A DNA stretch of 64,000 nt from Enoplolaimus lenunculus (Eukaryota > Nematoda > Enoplea > Enoplida > Thoracostomopsidae), in assembly GCA_030248215.1 (NCBI GenBank), contig JASANG010004025.1, positions 1 to 64,000 on the forward strand. The letters run 5' to 3'. Position numbers and translations under genes: made by a program. Shown here one piece after another: positions 36,916 through 49,972 of the stretch. The notes beneath the pieces are model-generated. The model did not search any database. It saw nothing but the letters and a program-made list of their open reading frames with translations, and was not told where the DNA came from. Within the stretch, counting starts at the first letter, position 1; every line of letters starts with the position of its first letter.

Positions 36916-37705
36916 AGTATTTTTATCCCTTTGTTTACACCCTGGTAGTGGTACCCTCACAGGGCCAGTAAGTCAAGGGAAGGAGCAAGCTATTTCTTAC
37001 GCGGAAATTTATTTATTAGCGGTGTGCCCACTCGTTTGTCCAACATATCACAACGCATTATCAATATACCTGTTGTATCACATTTAAATTTTAAATTTAT
37101 AGACAAGTTTCTGTATTTTTTGTTCTGAGTTGCTTGATACTAGAACACGTTTCGTTTGACGAACAGACTGTATGTTGTTTGCCGTTTGGTTGCTGGTTTT
37201 TAATAAAGATGACTATTGTTATTGGAGCGGTGGTGTGGTTTTGGTTGCGAATGACACAGTGGCCCGTGTTTACAAGAACATGTCGCCTAAAATATGGGGA
37301 TAAATTACATGTATAATTGGGTAGAGATGCCTCAAACCGAGGCCTAAGGCCCCGGGACCGGGACCTGTACGTTATTTGCCGGTGCCAGTTTTTATATACT
37401 AAATTGACTTGCTTGAAAAACAATCCTATCACGTTCAGTTCTCGTTTTGAAAATAGTCATCATATACGTGCTACTTTATATGGTAGCTCATGTTGATAGT
37501 TAAATTACGTGTTCTAACGTGGCCTCGGTTGGTACCGGCCCCGGTGAAAATCCTGGCCCCGGGGCAATTCTATTATTGGGATTGTGATTTTTAATAGAGT
37601 ATTCCTTATGGGGTTCTTTCACGTGAGCAATTTTGGCAGTAAAACCTTCGGCGATATGTTGCAAATTGGATTTTATATAAAAATTACGAAATTCATTAAA
37701 CTCTT

Positions 37706-37889
37706 GACCCATGTAAAGACCAGGGACGGAACATTTTTCTGTATGACTGCAATAGAGCAGCTTAGACCAATTTTTTACTTGGCTTCGGCTTAGGCTTAAG
37801 TTTAACAATATGCTCATTTTTACGCTTAGGCTTAGGAAAGGCTTACGAATATGCATATAATACTGTTCCGCCCCTGATCTTTATTGACC
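37706..37889 (-). mobile_element. T-family MITE
   Basis: GACCCATGTAAAGACCAGGG and CCCCTGATCTTTATTGACC are the ends. The array reads TTAGGC on the plus strand. Confidence 0.68.
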
Positions 37890-37907
37890 AAATCTTTAAA
37901 ATTCCGG

Positions 37908-38055
37908 TAATGTATAGAACAGGGTCGTCACAGTAGTATAGCATATTCCTAAGGCTCGACGTAAAGGATAAGCTTAGAGAAAAAGTATAAAATTTAAGCT
38001 TTCTCTATTGCTGTCGCGAAAATCGGTCCTTCCCAGACCTTAATAATATATAGGC
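37908..38055 (+). mobile_element. T-family MITE, old copy
   Basis: AATGTATAGAACAGGGTCG and TATAGCATATTCCTAAGG remain recognisable. The array is almost gone and the right terminus is degenerate. Confidence 0.5.
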
Positions 38056-38121
38056 TAAAAATTCGACGGATCTGCTTTTTGTTGTAAAAATTCCGGTGAA
38101 TATCAGCAACACATAAAAAGA

Positions 38122-38127
<6 letters not shown>

Positions 38128-38155
<28 letters not shown>
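38128..38155. repeat. TA dinucleotide run
   Basis: About 13 TA units. Confidence 0.9.
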
Positions 38156-38157
<2 letters not shown>

Positions 38158-38164
38158 TTATATT

Positions 38165-39420
38165 TTTACTGTGACATCTGGCTCCGGTTCCTTAGAAAAC
38201 CGGCCCTTGGCGAGCCGGAGGTTAACAAAATTTGAGGGAGCCAGAGGTGAGGCGAAATTAGGTAGTTAAAATGTTTAATTTGTAAATTTTACCAAATATC
38301 TGTAATGCGTCGTTATTAATAATGACTGGTTTACGCTTATATTTTTTACGAAATCTCTGCAATTCTTACCTCAAAATTGTGCCAAAAGTTAAAACGAAAG
38401 ACGTCACAGAGATAACTGTTGTAGACTTTGCAAAATTTAACCACCGAATTTGACGGAACATCCGGTAAAAATTCTACCGGAGCCGGTCGATTTTCTGCCG
38501 GAACCTGCAGTTGTGCCCCGCTAAGGTCTTGTTATAAATCTTTTGGTTTTTTATGTAAGTAGGACGAAACATTTTTGACAGCCAACATCCTGAAACAAAT
38601 ACAGTGCAGACTGAAAAGTCAAAACGTATTAAATTTTGACCCCCGGTTCCGTCATTTTTCTCTTCCTGTTGCACAATATGGTTTACACCAAGCTGCCACA
38701 GGAGGTGAAAAATACCGGAGCTGGAGGTCAACGAAACTTGCCAGAGCCGGAGGTCAACGAAATTTGCCAGAGACAGAGGTGAGGTTAAAGTTAGGTAGTA
38801 AAAATGATGGTCAATTAGTTAATTTTAGCCAATATCTGCAAAGAAGTCTGCCTCCGGCTCCGACAGAAAATCGATCTCGGCTCCGGTAAACATTTTGCCG
38901 TAGTTTTCGGCAGTTTTGGTAGGGAAATTTATTATTGCTTTACAATATAATTGTATCGCTTGATACATTTGGTTGTAAGGTTTGGGAAAATCATGAGAAG
39001 TGTCGGCATTTCTTAAAAAATCTATGAACCAAATTTTTGAGAACGCTTTACAGACATTTACTAAAAATTACTTTTTGTTCTTCGTTATCTCTCCAGCCAG
39101 CGTTATTTTGAAAATTTTTGCATATTGGAACTCCTCTCATGACCTCTCACGATCACGCCACGGTACAACCGGAGGCTGGCTCCGACTCCAGTAGAATATC
39201 TGGTTAATGCGTTTTGTTTTACTTTTGCCACAATCTTCAGGAAAGAACGTCCGAAATTTCGCAGAAAATCAGCGTAAAACCAAAGAACTGAACAACATAT
39301 TGCAGATTCTGGCTAAAATTAACTATTAACCATTATTTTTTTACCTAATTAGGCTTCGCCTCCGGCAAATTTCGTTGACCTACGGCTCCGGTACTTTTCA
39401 CCTCCGGTTTCACTCTGCTC
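38165..39420. repeat. GGCTCCGG-rich interspersed repeat cluster
   Basis: Related blocks occur near 38170-38300, 38690-38890 and, inverted, 39160-39415: GAGCCGGAGGTCAACGAAA, TTGCCAGAG and AGAGGTGAGG(C/T). At 38710-38780 the block is locally doubled. These look like nested or tandem copies of another CCGG-rich inverted-repeat element whose borders I cannot fix. Confidence 0.5.
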
Positions 39421-39456
39421 CACGCCCAAATTTGAATTTTTGAACAATGAAACTTT

Positions 39457-39690
39457 TTAACCCTCTCACTCAGAGTATACTATGAGCAACTACAATACAA
39501 TAATATACGAGCAATATACACACTGTGAGCAGTGTTCAACAATTCTAAAATATATACGCAGTTCAAATTCTCCACAACATGTAAGAGCCCTTCGTCTAGC
39601 GTCAAGCTCCTATAGCTCAGTTCGAAACCAAATCTACTCTTTTATACACTCACCAGAAACCTGGACGCCCCTTAAAGTAACATGGGCTTG
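39457..39690 (+). mobile_element. Chimera of a P-family left end and a T-family right end
   Basis: TTAACCCTCTCACTCAGAG begins a P copy that stops at about 39612 inside its tRNA-like box A (CTCCTATAGCTCAG). Directly after comes the right half of an ACTTTAA-type T element ending GCCCCTTAAAGTAACATGGGC. The junction suggests deletion between two insertions. Confidence 0.65.
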
Positions 39691-40393
39691 TCCAGTTGTA
39701 TCATAACACATACTAAAATATCAGCTCAAAAAATCAAAACATTTATAATTTTAATATAAAAAACTTTACTGCACATTAAGTACGCTGCATTTTGCAACAA
39801 AGTCCTCATCAAGAAACAAAATAAAACAAATAATACACATATAATAATGAAAAATAAACGTACAGCACAGACAATCTGCATAGACCAATCAAAGCATCAC
39901 TCGCCTTATTTTTAAGGCACGAAATCCAAATTTTAAGGCAAATTTGAACCAATACAAAGTGTAAATTTGGTCGCAGAACACTGAAATAATTGTTTTATAA
40001 AAACTTCAACAGCTCAAACCAAAAACTTCAACAGCTTAAACCATCAAACACATACAAGTTCTTACAGCTATAATTTGCAAGCGCAACTTGTAGCTTTAAC
40101 TAATTATAACATCATGAGACTTCCATAAATTAGTTATGCCGTAAACAAGAAATGCTATGGTAGTATGAGTACAATATTGAATAGGATGGGTCATAAATTT
40201 TAAAAAATAACTACTCAAAGTATACACCTCAACCATAATCATCAGCGGTCAAAAACTGTCAAAATTTCAGTTTAAAGATCATGTCACCTGTACCTAAAGT
40301 TAAACATTTCTAATGCCATGACTTCTCAAACAAGCGTGTGCACTAAGTCTGACCGCATATCTCTAACTTTAGCGCTCTAGGGTCCGAACACTT
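39691..40393. other. Gap, nothing recognised
   Basis: AT-rich. ACTTCAACAGCTYAAACCA occurs twice in tandem near 40005-40045. No gene seen. Confidence 0.4.
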
Positions 40394-40550
40394 AGGGAGG
40401 CGCCATACTTGTCGTCCGGCGCCGTCCGGCGTCGCAAGCCAAAAAAAATTTCTTTACAAACTTATATGTTGTATCATGCAGCCATACACGTGCCTTGTGA
40501 TCCGATAACGGACGGCTCCGGACGTCATCAAAAGTATAACGCCACCCCCC
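40394..40550. mobile_element. V-family MITE
   Basis: GCGCCATACTTGTCGTCCGG on the left faces CCGGACGTCATCAAAAGTATA on the right, with GGCGCCGTCCGGCGTCG inside. Confidence 0.6.
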
Positions 40551-41226
40551 ATACAACGACCATTATTAATAATTATAAAATTGGTTCAACTATAAATGAC
40601 AACATTACGAAATATAGCATCATATAGTTATATATACTGAAATAATTGCCAACTAAAATAAACAAACAAACATATACTGTAGTAAGTAACATATACCGGT
40701 TAAGATGCACAGTGTTCGAACAGTTTCAGTACGGTTAATTTCAGCGGTTTCGGCCAGAGGTGTTATATTAAAATCGGTAACTGTTCCGCACATTTCAACT
40801 CACTTTACTCAACGTTCCGATCAACCAAAAAAATCCGACACAGGCCATTGGCTTTCAATTGAATGCCCGATACATACAGGTGACTATTACCTTTCGACCA
40901 TGTACCTAATATATCAGGACATGCATTTTATATGGCTAAACCACTTATCTCACCGGCTACATAAATACATAGTGTGTTAAACAAACAGGTTTTACCCTTC
41001 AAGTGAATGACAACCGATTCTTCTGTGACCCAAGCCTGACAATTTTAGTTTTTTTCTGGCTCTTGCAAAAAAAACCCCCACAAGCGTAAACTTAACGCTA
41101 AACTTATGTTTAAGTTATGCGAAAAGCTGAAAATTTCAGAATTTGTCGAGAAAGCATACACGAAAGCTTGTTTGACTTATAATTATAATTTCGAACATTT
41201 AGTGCATTTGACAAACATAAACACAT

Positions 41227-41926
41227 GGACGAATGTTACTTTTAGAGCCGTCACAGTCGATTAAGCGTATTCCTAAGCCTAAGCCTAAGCGTTGCAAAAG
41301 CGTATTCCTAAGCCTAAGCCTAAGCGTTGCAAAAGCGTATTCGTAAGCCTAAGCCTAAGCCTAAGCCTAAGCCTAAACCTCAGCGTTGCAAAAGCGTATT
41401 CCTAAGCCTAAGCCTAAGCGTTGCAAAAGCGTATTCCTAAGCCTAAGCCTAAGCGTTGCAAAAGCGTATTCCTAAGCCTAAGCCTAAGCGTTGCAAAAGC
41501 GTATTCCTAAGCCTAAGCCTAAGCGTTGCAAAAGCGTATTCCTAAGCCTAAGCCTAAGCGTTGCAAAAGCGTATTCCTAAGCCTAAGCCTAAGCGTTGCA
41601 AAAGCGTATTCCTAAGCCTAAGCCTAAGCGTTGCAAAAGCGTATTCCTAAGCCTATGCCTAAGCGTTGCAAATGCAAATGCATATTCCTAAGCCTAAGCC
41701 TAAGCGTTGCAAAAGCGTATTCCTAAGCCTATGCCTAAGCGTTGCAAATGCAAATGCATATTCCTAAGCCTAAGCCTAAGCGTTGCAAATGCATATTCCT
41801 AAGCCTATGCCTAAGCGTTGCAAAAGCATATTCCTAAACCTGAACAAAAAATGTAATCTAGAATATAAGCCTACTCTTTTACAGACCCACCCGAAACCGG
41901 GAACAGCCCTAAAAGTAACATGAGCC
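41227..41926 (+). mobile_element. T-family MITE expanded by a 35-bp tandem array
   Basis: Ends GGACGAATGTTACTTTTAG and CCCTAAAAGTAACATGAGCC belong to the ACTTTAA-type T subfamily. The usual array is replaced by about 15 copies of a 35-bp unit (GCGTATTCCTAAGCC, CCTAAG, GCGTTGCAAAA), most of them identical, with variant units toward the right. At 700 bp it is about four times the normal length. Confidence 0.85.
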
Positions 41927-42310
41927 AAAACATGACATACTTATATAATATGGAATGAATTTGTTTGTACGAACGAACACATTCATAAGCAAACCGAGTG
42001 GTGTGAAACGTCACGCGTCGTGGAACTTCTTGGGATTTTTTGTCGTTACTGTCCAGATTCAAACGATTTTTCAGTTTGAACCTTCTCATTGTAACCTTTT
42101 GCGGACGTGTCTATGACCATATTTTAATTATTTTTTGTCAATTCAAAACATCCGTACTCGTTTTTGGGTACTAAACTCGTACCAAAGCTGTTAATTCACT
42201 GAAATACATGAGCAACATGTAGGATCGCAGTGTCAACTCAACCAGTGTACGTCCTCACCGTACCACACTTACGCAGTATATAGTCATTGTAGCGTACAGT
42301 ATGCACTACT

Positions 42311-42390
42311 GCGTAGCTCTATGGATAGCGCAGCAGCAGACCGGTAATCTGGACGTCGTGGGTTCGAGACCCACTGGATTCGCAGCGAAA
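42311..42390 (+). tRNA. tRNA-like sequence, probably a pseudogene
   Basis: Has a box-A-like TAGCTCTATGGATAGCGC and a strong T arm (GTGGG TTCGAGA CCCAC), recalling an Arg-type tRNA. The acceptor halves CTGCG and CGCAG are out of register by several bases and the anticodon loop (CCGGTAA) lacks T33. A related sequence is at 56.2 kb. Confidence 0.35.
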
Positions 42391-42488
42391 TTTACGTAAA
42401 GGGGTTCGCAATTAGAAATGGTTCGATTTTACTGAGAGGGACAAAAAACATTTTTGTACCCAAAATATTCTTTAATGAGTTTAATGCT

Positions 42489-42662
42489 CAAGCACGTAGC
42501 CAGCTCACCTTGCTAGGGGGGGGGCTAAAAATGTTTCAGGAGGGGCATACAACGATTTTCAATGACTTATACAATCAAGGTTAAAAATTTTCTACGGGGG
42601 GGGGGGCAAAATTTTTCCAGGGGGCTCACCCCCCCTGCTCCACCCCCTTGCCTACGGGCCCG
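42489..42662. mobile_element. G-family MITE (hAT-like)
   Basis: GCACGTAGCCAGCTCACC on the left, TTGCCTACGGGCCCG on the right. G-tract and C-tract arms can pair. Flanks TTAATGCT (42481-42488) and TTAATGCA (42663-42670) agree at seven of eight positions. Confidence 0.75.
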
Positions 42663-43109
42663 TTAATGCATTTGATAAATTTTTGTCATTCAAAATTTCC
42701 TTAAAACTGAAGTTAAAATTTTTTTCTTTGTCATTCATTCAAAAGTTTCATGGAACTGAAATTCAAAATTTATTTTTTTTTCTAAATACTCTTTGAAAAA
42801 TCCGACGACAACTACTTAAGAGCTAAACTACGAATAATAAATACACGATGAGCGTTGCTTTTGTTTTCACACACCACCAGCCAGTCATACAAATACATAA
42901 CCATGGCACTCTGTTACTGTAAACACAAATGAATGATATATACGTCTTCTATATACAATGGCACACAAATTTATATGCCACGTCCAAAATAAACAATAAA
43001 GCACACATTTGAAAGGCACTGTGAACATTGCGCAATGGTCTGCTGGCTCGTATGCCACCGTTTCCACCTGCGCGGGGGTTGGCCGTAATCTTTAGGTTTT
43101 GGCATAACT

Positions 43110-43287
43110 AAGGGTTGCGCTATACTTTTCTTGACGTCCGGCGCCGTTCGTCACTCGTCCGACACCGTCCGTAACAGTTGCGGTATCGTACACAAATAAC
43201 TCACGTACGATAACGTACGGTACGAACGGTGACAGACGGCGTCGTACGGATGACGGACGGCGTCGGACGTCGACTATAGCGCAGCAA
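43110..43287. mobile_element. V-family MITE
   Basis: GGGTTGCGCTATACTTTTC and CGACTATAGCGCAGCAACC are clear inverted ends. The interior has GACGTCCGGCGCCG and GTACGGATGACGGACGGCG blocks, so it shows what V1 looked like before expansion. Confidence 0.75.
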
Positions 43288-44315
43288 CCGAAACTTGTAC
43301 ACACGAGTCTGGTGTGTTTACGTTGAAACCATGCGCAATGTAAATTCAAAAATCAACAATTATTAATATGTAAACCCCCAATAATTCGCTGATTGTTTAT
43401 AAAACTTATCAACACTGTACTTACTTCACTTCAAATATGATAGTACGTAATGTAAACTAGACGATTTTTGAATCAAAACTCGAACAAAATACCGCAAACC
43501 TGGAGCAATCCGTCTTGCCATACTCCATACATCTTTGCACTACCGACATAACAATATATACTATAATATATATATTTATGACGTATATGTATTTATCTGG
43601 CTCAATCGTCCATATTAATCCACGATCACATTAAACTACGTATACAACTTATACTGGACGATAAGTATGTTCCACATCAAGATGGCAACTGCCGTTGCTA
43701 TGCTACGGCAAAATCAAGCAAATACGTTTCAACGCAGGACATCACCAAACAATCGTCAGTGGTTACCGCAATTACTACGACAAAACTCTCAACTATCGCA
43801 CTTCAATGATTGCAGTAGCGAGATTCATTCGAACAACAACAACAACAACTCAACTGAGATTCAAACCCGTTTTCAAATTCAAACTTCCGTCGTCATCATC
43901 ATCATCATCATCGTCGCCAACGCGATTTCCAAGCATATCGTCGTGAAAAACGCACCAAATACTACGAAACGAGAACGGCCACGCGAAACAGTGACGAACC
44001 AGCAACAGTCAAACATCAAAATCGCAACGCAGAAATCAAAAAAGGCTCCACTGTATGAACACGACATCAGGATTGTTTTGTCGCCACGTCCAAAAACACA
44101 GCCGACTGTTTTCGATCCCAAAATCATTTCAAGTTTTAAATTCGCTCCAAAACTTTACTTTTCACACTCAACTCCAATAAACCTCTCACTTGAAATCCAT
44201 CACTCCAGCCGTGTAAGTACGTAAATTCGTAAACTCCTTGTATCGGATGTCAAATTCGAACTTAAAAGAACGAAACAGCAGGACTCAAGGCGCAAACACG
44301 CGCCGGGGAGTTGAG
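43288..44315. other. Region downstream of the BMP gene
   Basis: Presumably includes the 3-prime UTR of the minus-strand BMP gene. An opposite-strand open frame (43667-44224) is low-complexity and not called. Confidence 0.35.
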
Positions 44316-44624
44316 TTATACACAACCACAGGAGTCGACAACCATATCTTCATAGGTTTTCAGGACGACTTTACCAAATTCGTCATAGTACAATAGACTG
44401 ATCGGCGACAACTGTGTCGGGATACAACACGGCGCTGGAACTGACGACGGGTACAACGAATGCAACAGCGACTGAAGGATGCCGTGATTCGAAACGTTCA
44501 TGTATCGTGTCGCAGGCCACGGGCACGCACCGCTACAGTAGCCAGCTTCGTAGCCGTCGGGCGCAATGATCCAGTCAGTCCAGCCAACGGCGGCGAAATC
44601 AATTCGCAGGCTTGATCGGCGACA
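44316..44624 (-). other. Mature TGF-beta cystine-knot domain
   Basis: 102 residues, cysteines at 1200, 1229, 1233, 1265, 1266, 1298 and 1300. The 1265-1266 pair includes the one that links dimers. WTDWIIAP and a glycosylation site NVS (1242) match BMP2/4. CSGAC in place of CHGEC is BMP3-like. The protein ends CGCV. Confidence 0.95.
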
Positions 44625-45955
44625 CGGCGGCGGCGATCGAAATCGGCCGCCGCGGCGGCCAGTTTTGCCGCGAAATCGACGAACGTACGAGTCGTACAGA
44701 CGATGTCGATTGCGATTAGTCGAGCCGCCGCCGCCACTGTCTCGTCGACGATTACCGCCGCCTCGACTCGTTGTGGACTGAGTGGTGGCGTGTCGCTGTT
44801 GTTGTCGTTGGTGCTGATGATGTTCATTATGAGATCGCTGTGTTTGATGTGGCGACGCGTTTCGATCGCGATGCTTGGAATGACGATGTCGATGGCGGTG
44901 ATGATGGCCATTTGTAGGTGAAGGCGACAGAGCTGAACTGACGTCATTGGCGTCATCGCTCGGCGACGATCCACCAGAAAGCGATTCTGTGTCCAGATGA
45001 CGTCGGCGACGGCGTAAATCACCTTCGTCGTCGATATCGTTCGTGTCTCGACGACTTGCCACCGCCCGTTGTCTTCCGTTGTTAACAGTAGCAGTGTCGC
45101 CGCGTTGAACACCGACCAGCAACGCTTGCTGTCGACGCGCTTCTTGAGCGACATCGACTGAATAAATCAGGAGCGTTGGAACGTCGTCGCCTCCGTTGTT
45201 GTTGTTGTTGTTGCTGCTGCTGCTCCCATTGCCATCGTGTTGTCGAAGCAATATTTGTGTCACATCGTCTCGACGTCGATTTGAACTGTCACTGCTACTG
45301 GCAGCGCGTTGTTGTTGTTGTTGTTGTTGCTGCTGCTGCTGATGTTGCTGCTGTTGTTGTCGTTGTTGTTGCTGTTGCTGAAGCGTAGAAAGCTCGTTAG
45401 GTGTCTCCATAGAGTTTGCAATACTTCCGTTGGCTGTGGAAGTCGCAATCGGCGAGGTTGCGCCATGTTTGCCTGACGTGGACGCGACAAAACACGGACT
45501 GGTCTGATATACTTCTACTTCAACTACGCCGTACACAGTCGCATGTTGTTGTTGTTGTTGTTGTTGTTTTTGTTGCCGCTGCTGTTGCTGTGTTCTGGCG
45601 TCGGTCCAACGACGAATTGTCGCGTGTCCAATATCAAACGTCAGCCAATCATTTCCGTTGTCGCTATTGTCGGACTCGATATGGCCATCAGCGTTAGTAT
45701 CGTCAGGCGTGGGAGCAAGCCGATGACGCGTGGTTGTAGTAGTAGTGGCAACAGGATTACGTGACTGGTGGCGGTCTTGACCAATGGACGAATGATGATG
45801 ATGAATGACGTCATTCACAGCAAAAACCACGTCATCCGGAATGACTTCCATGTTGTCGCCAACGCTGGTCGACGCTTGTTGCTGCATTATTTTTGATGAT
45901 GATAATAATGAGAGGTTGTCGTTGCCAGAAGAGGCTGTGTTGATGATATCATTAA

Positions 45956-45992
<37 letters not shown>

Positions 45993-48900
45993 GTTGTTGT
46001 TATTATTATTATTATTGTTGTTGTTGTTGCTACTGCTGCTGAAGGTTGCGAGTCGCAACGATTGTGATTGCTCAATTCGCGGAGCAATCGTGATCATTTT
46101 CGTATCGATTAAAATACGATGAGTTCTGCGACGCTCGTACAGGTTCACACGGAGTCGACATGCGGCGACGGCGGCCGTTTTGCGGTGGTGCTGGTGGGTA
46201 CTTTTCCTGTCGTCAAAGCCAGAATGGATTGATCGATCATGACCTTGAGAAATTGAATCATCATTGCTGTTCTGGTTATCGGTGCTATAAGAAACCGTAT
46301 CGGCAGTGGAGCTGCTCGGTGGGTTGATGGAAGACAACCGTTCTTCGTCGATCACTAACGAATCAGTCAAACCTGCCGTGTTCAGCTGCTGGTTACCGTG
46401 TTTTGAACTGGCTGAATATCGATGCTGTTGAGCTGCAGTGGTGAGTAGACGCTGACGAATAGTATCAACAGGGACATGAAGGCGAAGTTCACTGCGAACA
46501 AATCGTTCACGACCGTCAACTGGAACGCTTGTGAGATCAAAATATAAAATATTATTATGTGACTTACTGAAAACGTCATCAAAATCAACCGATGAAACCA
46601 TTAATGGATCAGTACGACTTTGTCGTAAGTCGAGTTGCTCCTGTTGCTGGTCTCGACTGATTGAGGACTCATTTGATGTTGCGTCAACATCGTTTGTCGC
46701 TGCGAGATTGCCGCCTGCCAATTTTTGTTGTTCTGAAATTGCAAACACAATTGTACCTAACCGAGAGCAACCGGAATTAGAGTTTACCGGAACCTGAATT
46801 TAAAAACACATTCCACATCCACAGAAAAATTCATTTTAATTTTGTTTTTTTTTTGCAATATTATTGGTGAAATCACGCTAGTTGGATATAGGTACGTATT
46901 CACTTTATCTGTTGTATTTTAGATTTTCATAATCCACGGAAGCTAAATCTACGTTCGATGGGTTATTTTCGGCGATTGTCAGGGTTTACATAATATACTA
47001 ATGAAATCTATTTAAATTTTTTATTGTCATTTTTAGTAAAATATCTTAATTTCCATCGACCAAAATTTAATACCGCAACTTTTAATTCCAGTAAAGTTTG
47101 CTGGAAAAGGAAGGTAAAAATGCTGGAACCGGGATTTCAATTGTACCCTGGTATCTAAATATAGGATTGGAGCCGGTTCAGGTTAACGTCCCCGAGGCCG
47201 AGCATGGACCTAACTGTTGCGGCCGCGAATTTAAGAGTTCTCGACCCAGACTTTGTTCTAATTTTTGACCCATGAGTATATTTATAAAAAGCGTGGACTC
47301 GGTAGAGTATTTTAAACAAAATTTGCTTAGTGCAGTAATCCTCTCGCAAGTTACCCATTACACCGAAAATGGTTAATTTTAGCATGCTTTTATATAAAAA
47401 TGTAAACAAGAATATGAGCGGATTCGGAGGTTGGTGAGGCAAGTGGTCAATGGTAATGTCCCTGGCTAACAATTTTCACTTCGTGCGAGTGTGTTTGTAC
47501 ACTAGTAAATTTCCCAGAGTTCCAACCGGAACTAAATTTTGCCGGAACCGGAAAACGAACAAGAATTAAATCTGTTTGCAGGAACTGGAACAGGAACGGG
47601 AACCGGAATTTACAAATAATTTTGTCAACGAATTACTGTTGGATTTCTTAAATTAAAAAACTTGGCAAAAAATTGCGTGAGTGAATTTTCAGCTTATCTC
47701 ATCATCAAATTTTGCGAAAATTCATCACAGACAGTTTATTAACAAAATTGAACTAATTGCAAAAACACTCGTTTCGAAATAAATTATTAAAGACAAAGTT
47801 TCCAGTATTTACATGATTATATAAATAATTTGCCACAAAACCGAAAAAATTTCAGTTCCTGCAACTATGAATGTAGGAAGATCAACAGGATCGAGAATTG
47901 AATTTTTGCAGGAATTCCGGCCGGAACAGGAATTTCAGGTTGAACACTGTAAATTTGACAATTTTGTATTAACTGTATACAAACATTAAGGGTAATGTTT
48001 TTGTGCTAAGGTAACTATATATACATCGATTTACACTACCGACTGTCGCCGACAAAACTCATTCCGCAGTGAGCCAAACAAATGAAATTGTGACTTCCAC
48101 AGGCCAGTAGCCAGCCAGCTTACCTTGCTAAGAGGAGCTAAAAAATATTCCGGAGGGGCATACGATTTTTTTCCATGAGTTACAAGCAAGATTGAAAAAA
48201 TTTTCTATGGGGACCAAAATTTTTCCAGAGGGGTGTTATACTTGCTTACGTTATTTGGACAGTCGTGTCTTTTACATGTATAACAACGCAACCCCATCCA
48301 ATACTAAACGTTTGGGTTGACAATTGTGCTAACATGTTTTTAAAAATTCCGCAGCCTTACGAAAATTTAAATTTTATTGATGTATATTTTTCGTCTCTAA
48401 AAGTCTAAACCATAGGTTTGATACCAATATCACACCACTTCACAAAGATATACATGGTCATGGTTACCCTTACCAGCGTTCCACCGGATATCCGTCTCCG
48501 GTAGGACACCCGGTTCCGGTATCAGGGCTGGAACATCTACTCCCCATTGCGTTCATTTGGGGGGGGGGGGCGCCACCCTAACCGGATGTAGCAAAAACCG
48601 CCGAAGTTTTAAAATGCGTCTGGCTTGTCGCTGGCTTCGGCATTTTTGGTATCCAGTGATGGTTACAGTCATTAAACAACCAAACAACCAAACAAACAAA
48701 CAAACAAACAAACAAACAAAACAAGAAACGGGCATGCTTACCATTGTTCGCTGGTTCTGGCACGAAACTGCGAACAGTGTCGAAATCGGGCCGGCCTTGA
48801 AGGCCGAGTTTCGTCAATCGATGAGGGTGTGAGTCACTGTCGCCGCGGCTGTCCGCCGGAGAACGGCGGTCGTCTGAAGACCGACGGTAGAACAGTCCAG

Positions 48901-49924
48901 GGTATGGCGCCATCAGACGATACAACTGTTTGACGTACTCTGGGACTGGCGGCCGACGGCGGCGTTCGTCTGCGGCGTACGACGCCGCGACGGGCCCTTT
49001 GGCTGAATGCCGGCGGCGCCGTTCAGCGGCCGACGGAAGGCCGAGTGTGTCAAAAATGCCAGCTTCAATACTGGCGGTCAGATCAATCGACGGTGTAGAC
49101 GAACTTTGCTTTAGTGCAATACCGCCACCCATACGGTTGGATTCCGTATGTGAGCGGAGGCTTCTACCACCAGCGTGGTGTTGCGGTACATCAGACGCCA
49201 CAGCAAACATTGTCGATAACATCGCCCGCGACTTAAGCGACTGCTGTTCACGCTTTGTCAATGCAGCAACAAAATCGCCACGCGACTCAAGCCAACTTTG
49301 AAATAATTTACTAGTATCGTTGAATTGAGTACCGCAACTCAACTGCCGTTGTTCGTTTTTGTGACTAGCGTTCCGTTGAAAAATGTCAACTAAACTTACA
49401 ACTAAACGTCGGACCAGTTCAATAGTCGTCGTAAATAGATTGAATGCGCCGTTGAAACTGTTATCAACAACGCAATTGGTCAACAATGTCGAGTTTAAAA
49501 CACAGCAATTGTTGCTCGTTAATAACGCGTCCGCGTCACTACAGTCATACGCCACTAAAGCTGTCGATGGAAATACTTCTTCGCGAAACAGTTCCCACGA
49601 TCGCGTGGGAAAATACTGATCGAGCAGACACAACGGCGCCTGATGAGTTGTTGCTGAAAGCACCGAACTGTGAGAATTCGGCCGCGTCTGCGATATGCTT
49701 AGTCGTTCCGGCGGCTTGTGGAACCACGTCAAATCTAGGCGAATCTGATTGAAACGTTGCCAAAAACTGCTCAAGTTGAAGTCAAAACAATCGGTATTAT
49801 GGAATAATTTTTCCAATTTTAGCTCACAGTTGATAATGCAGCCAGCAGTGGATCGCTGATATAATACTAAATCCCAGATACTGTGATTGTTGCAGCGACC
49901 CGGAAGTAAGCTCGTTTGAACACA

Positions 49925-49972
<48 letters not shown>

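Noticed and set aside
43667-44224. 185-residue frame opposite the BMP 3-prime region
   Set aside because: Low-complexity (Asn and Ile runs) and opposite the likely BMP UTR.
45805-46122. Poly-Leu and other frames antisense to the BMP gene
   Set aside because: Shadows of the poly-Asn and poly-Gln codons on the coding strand.
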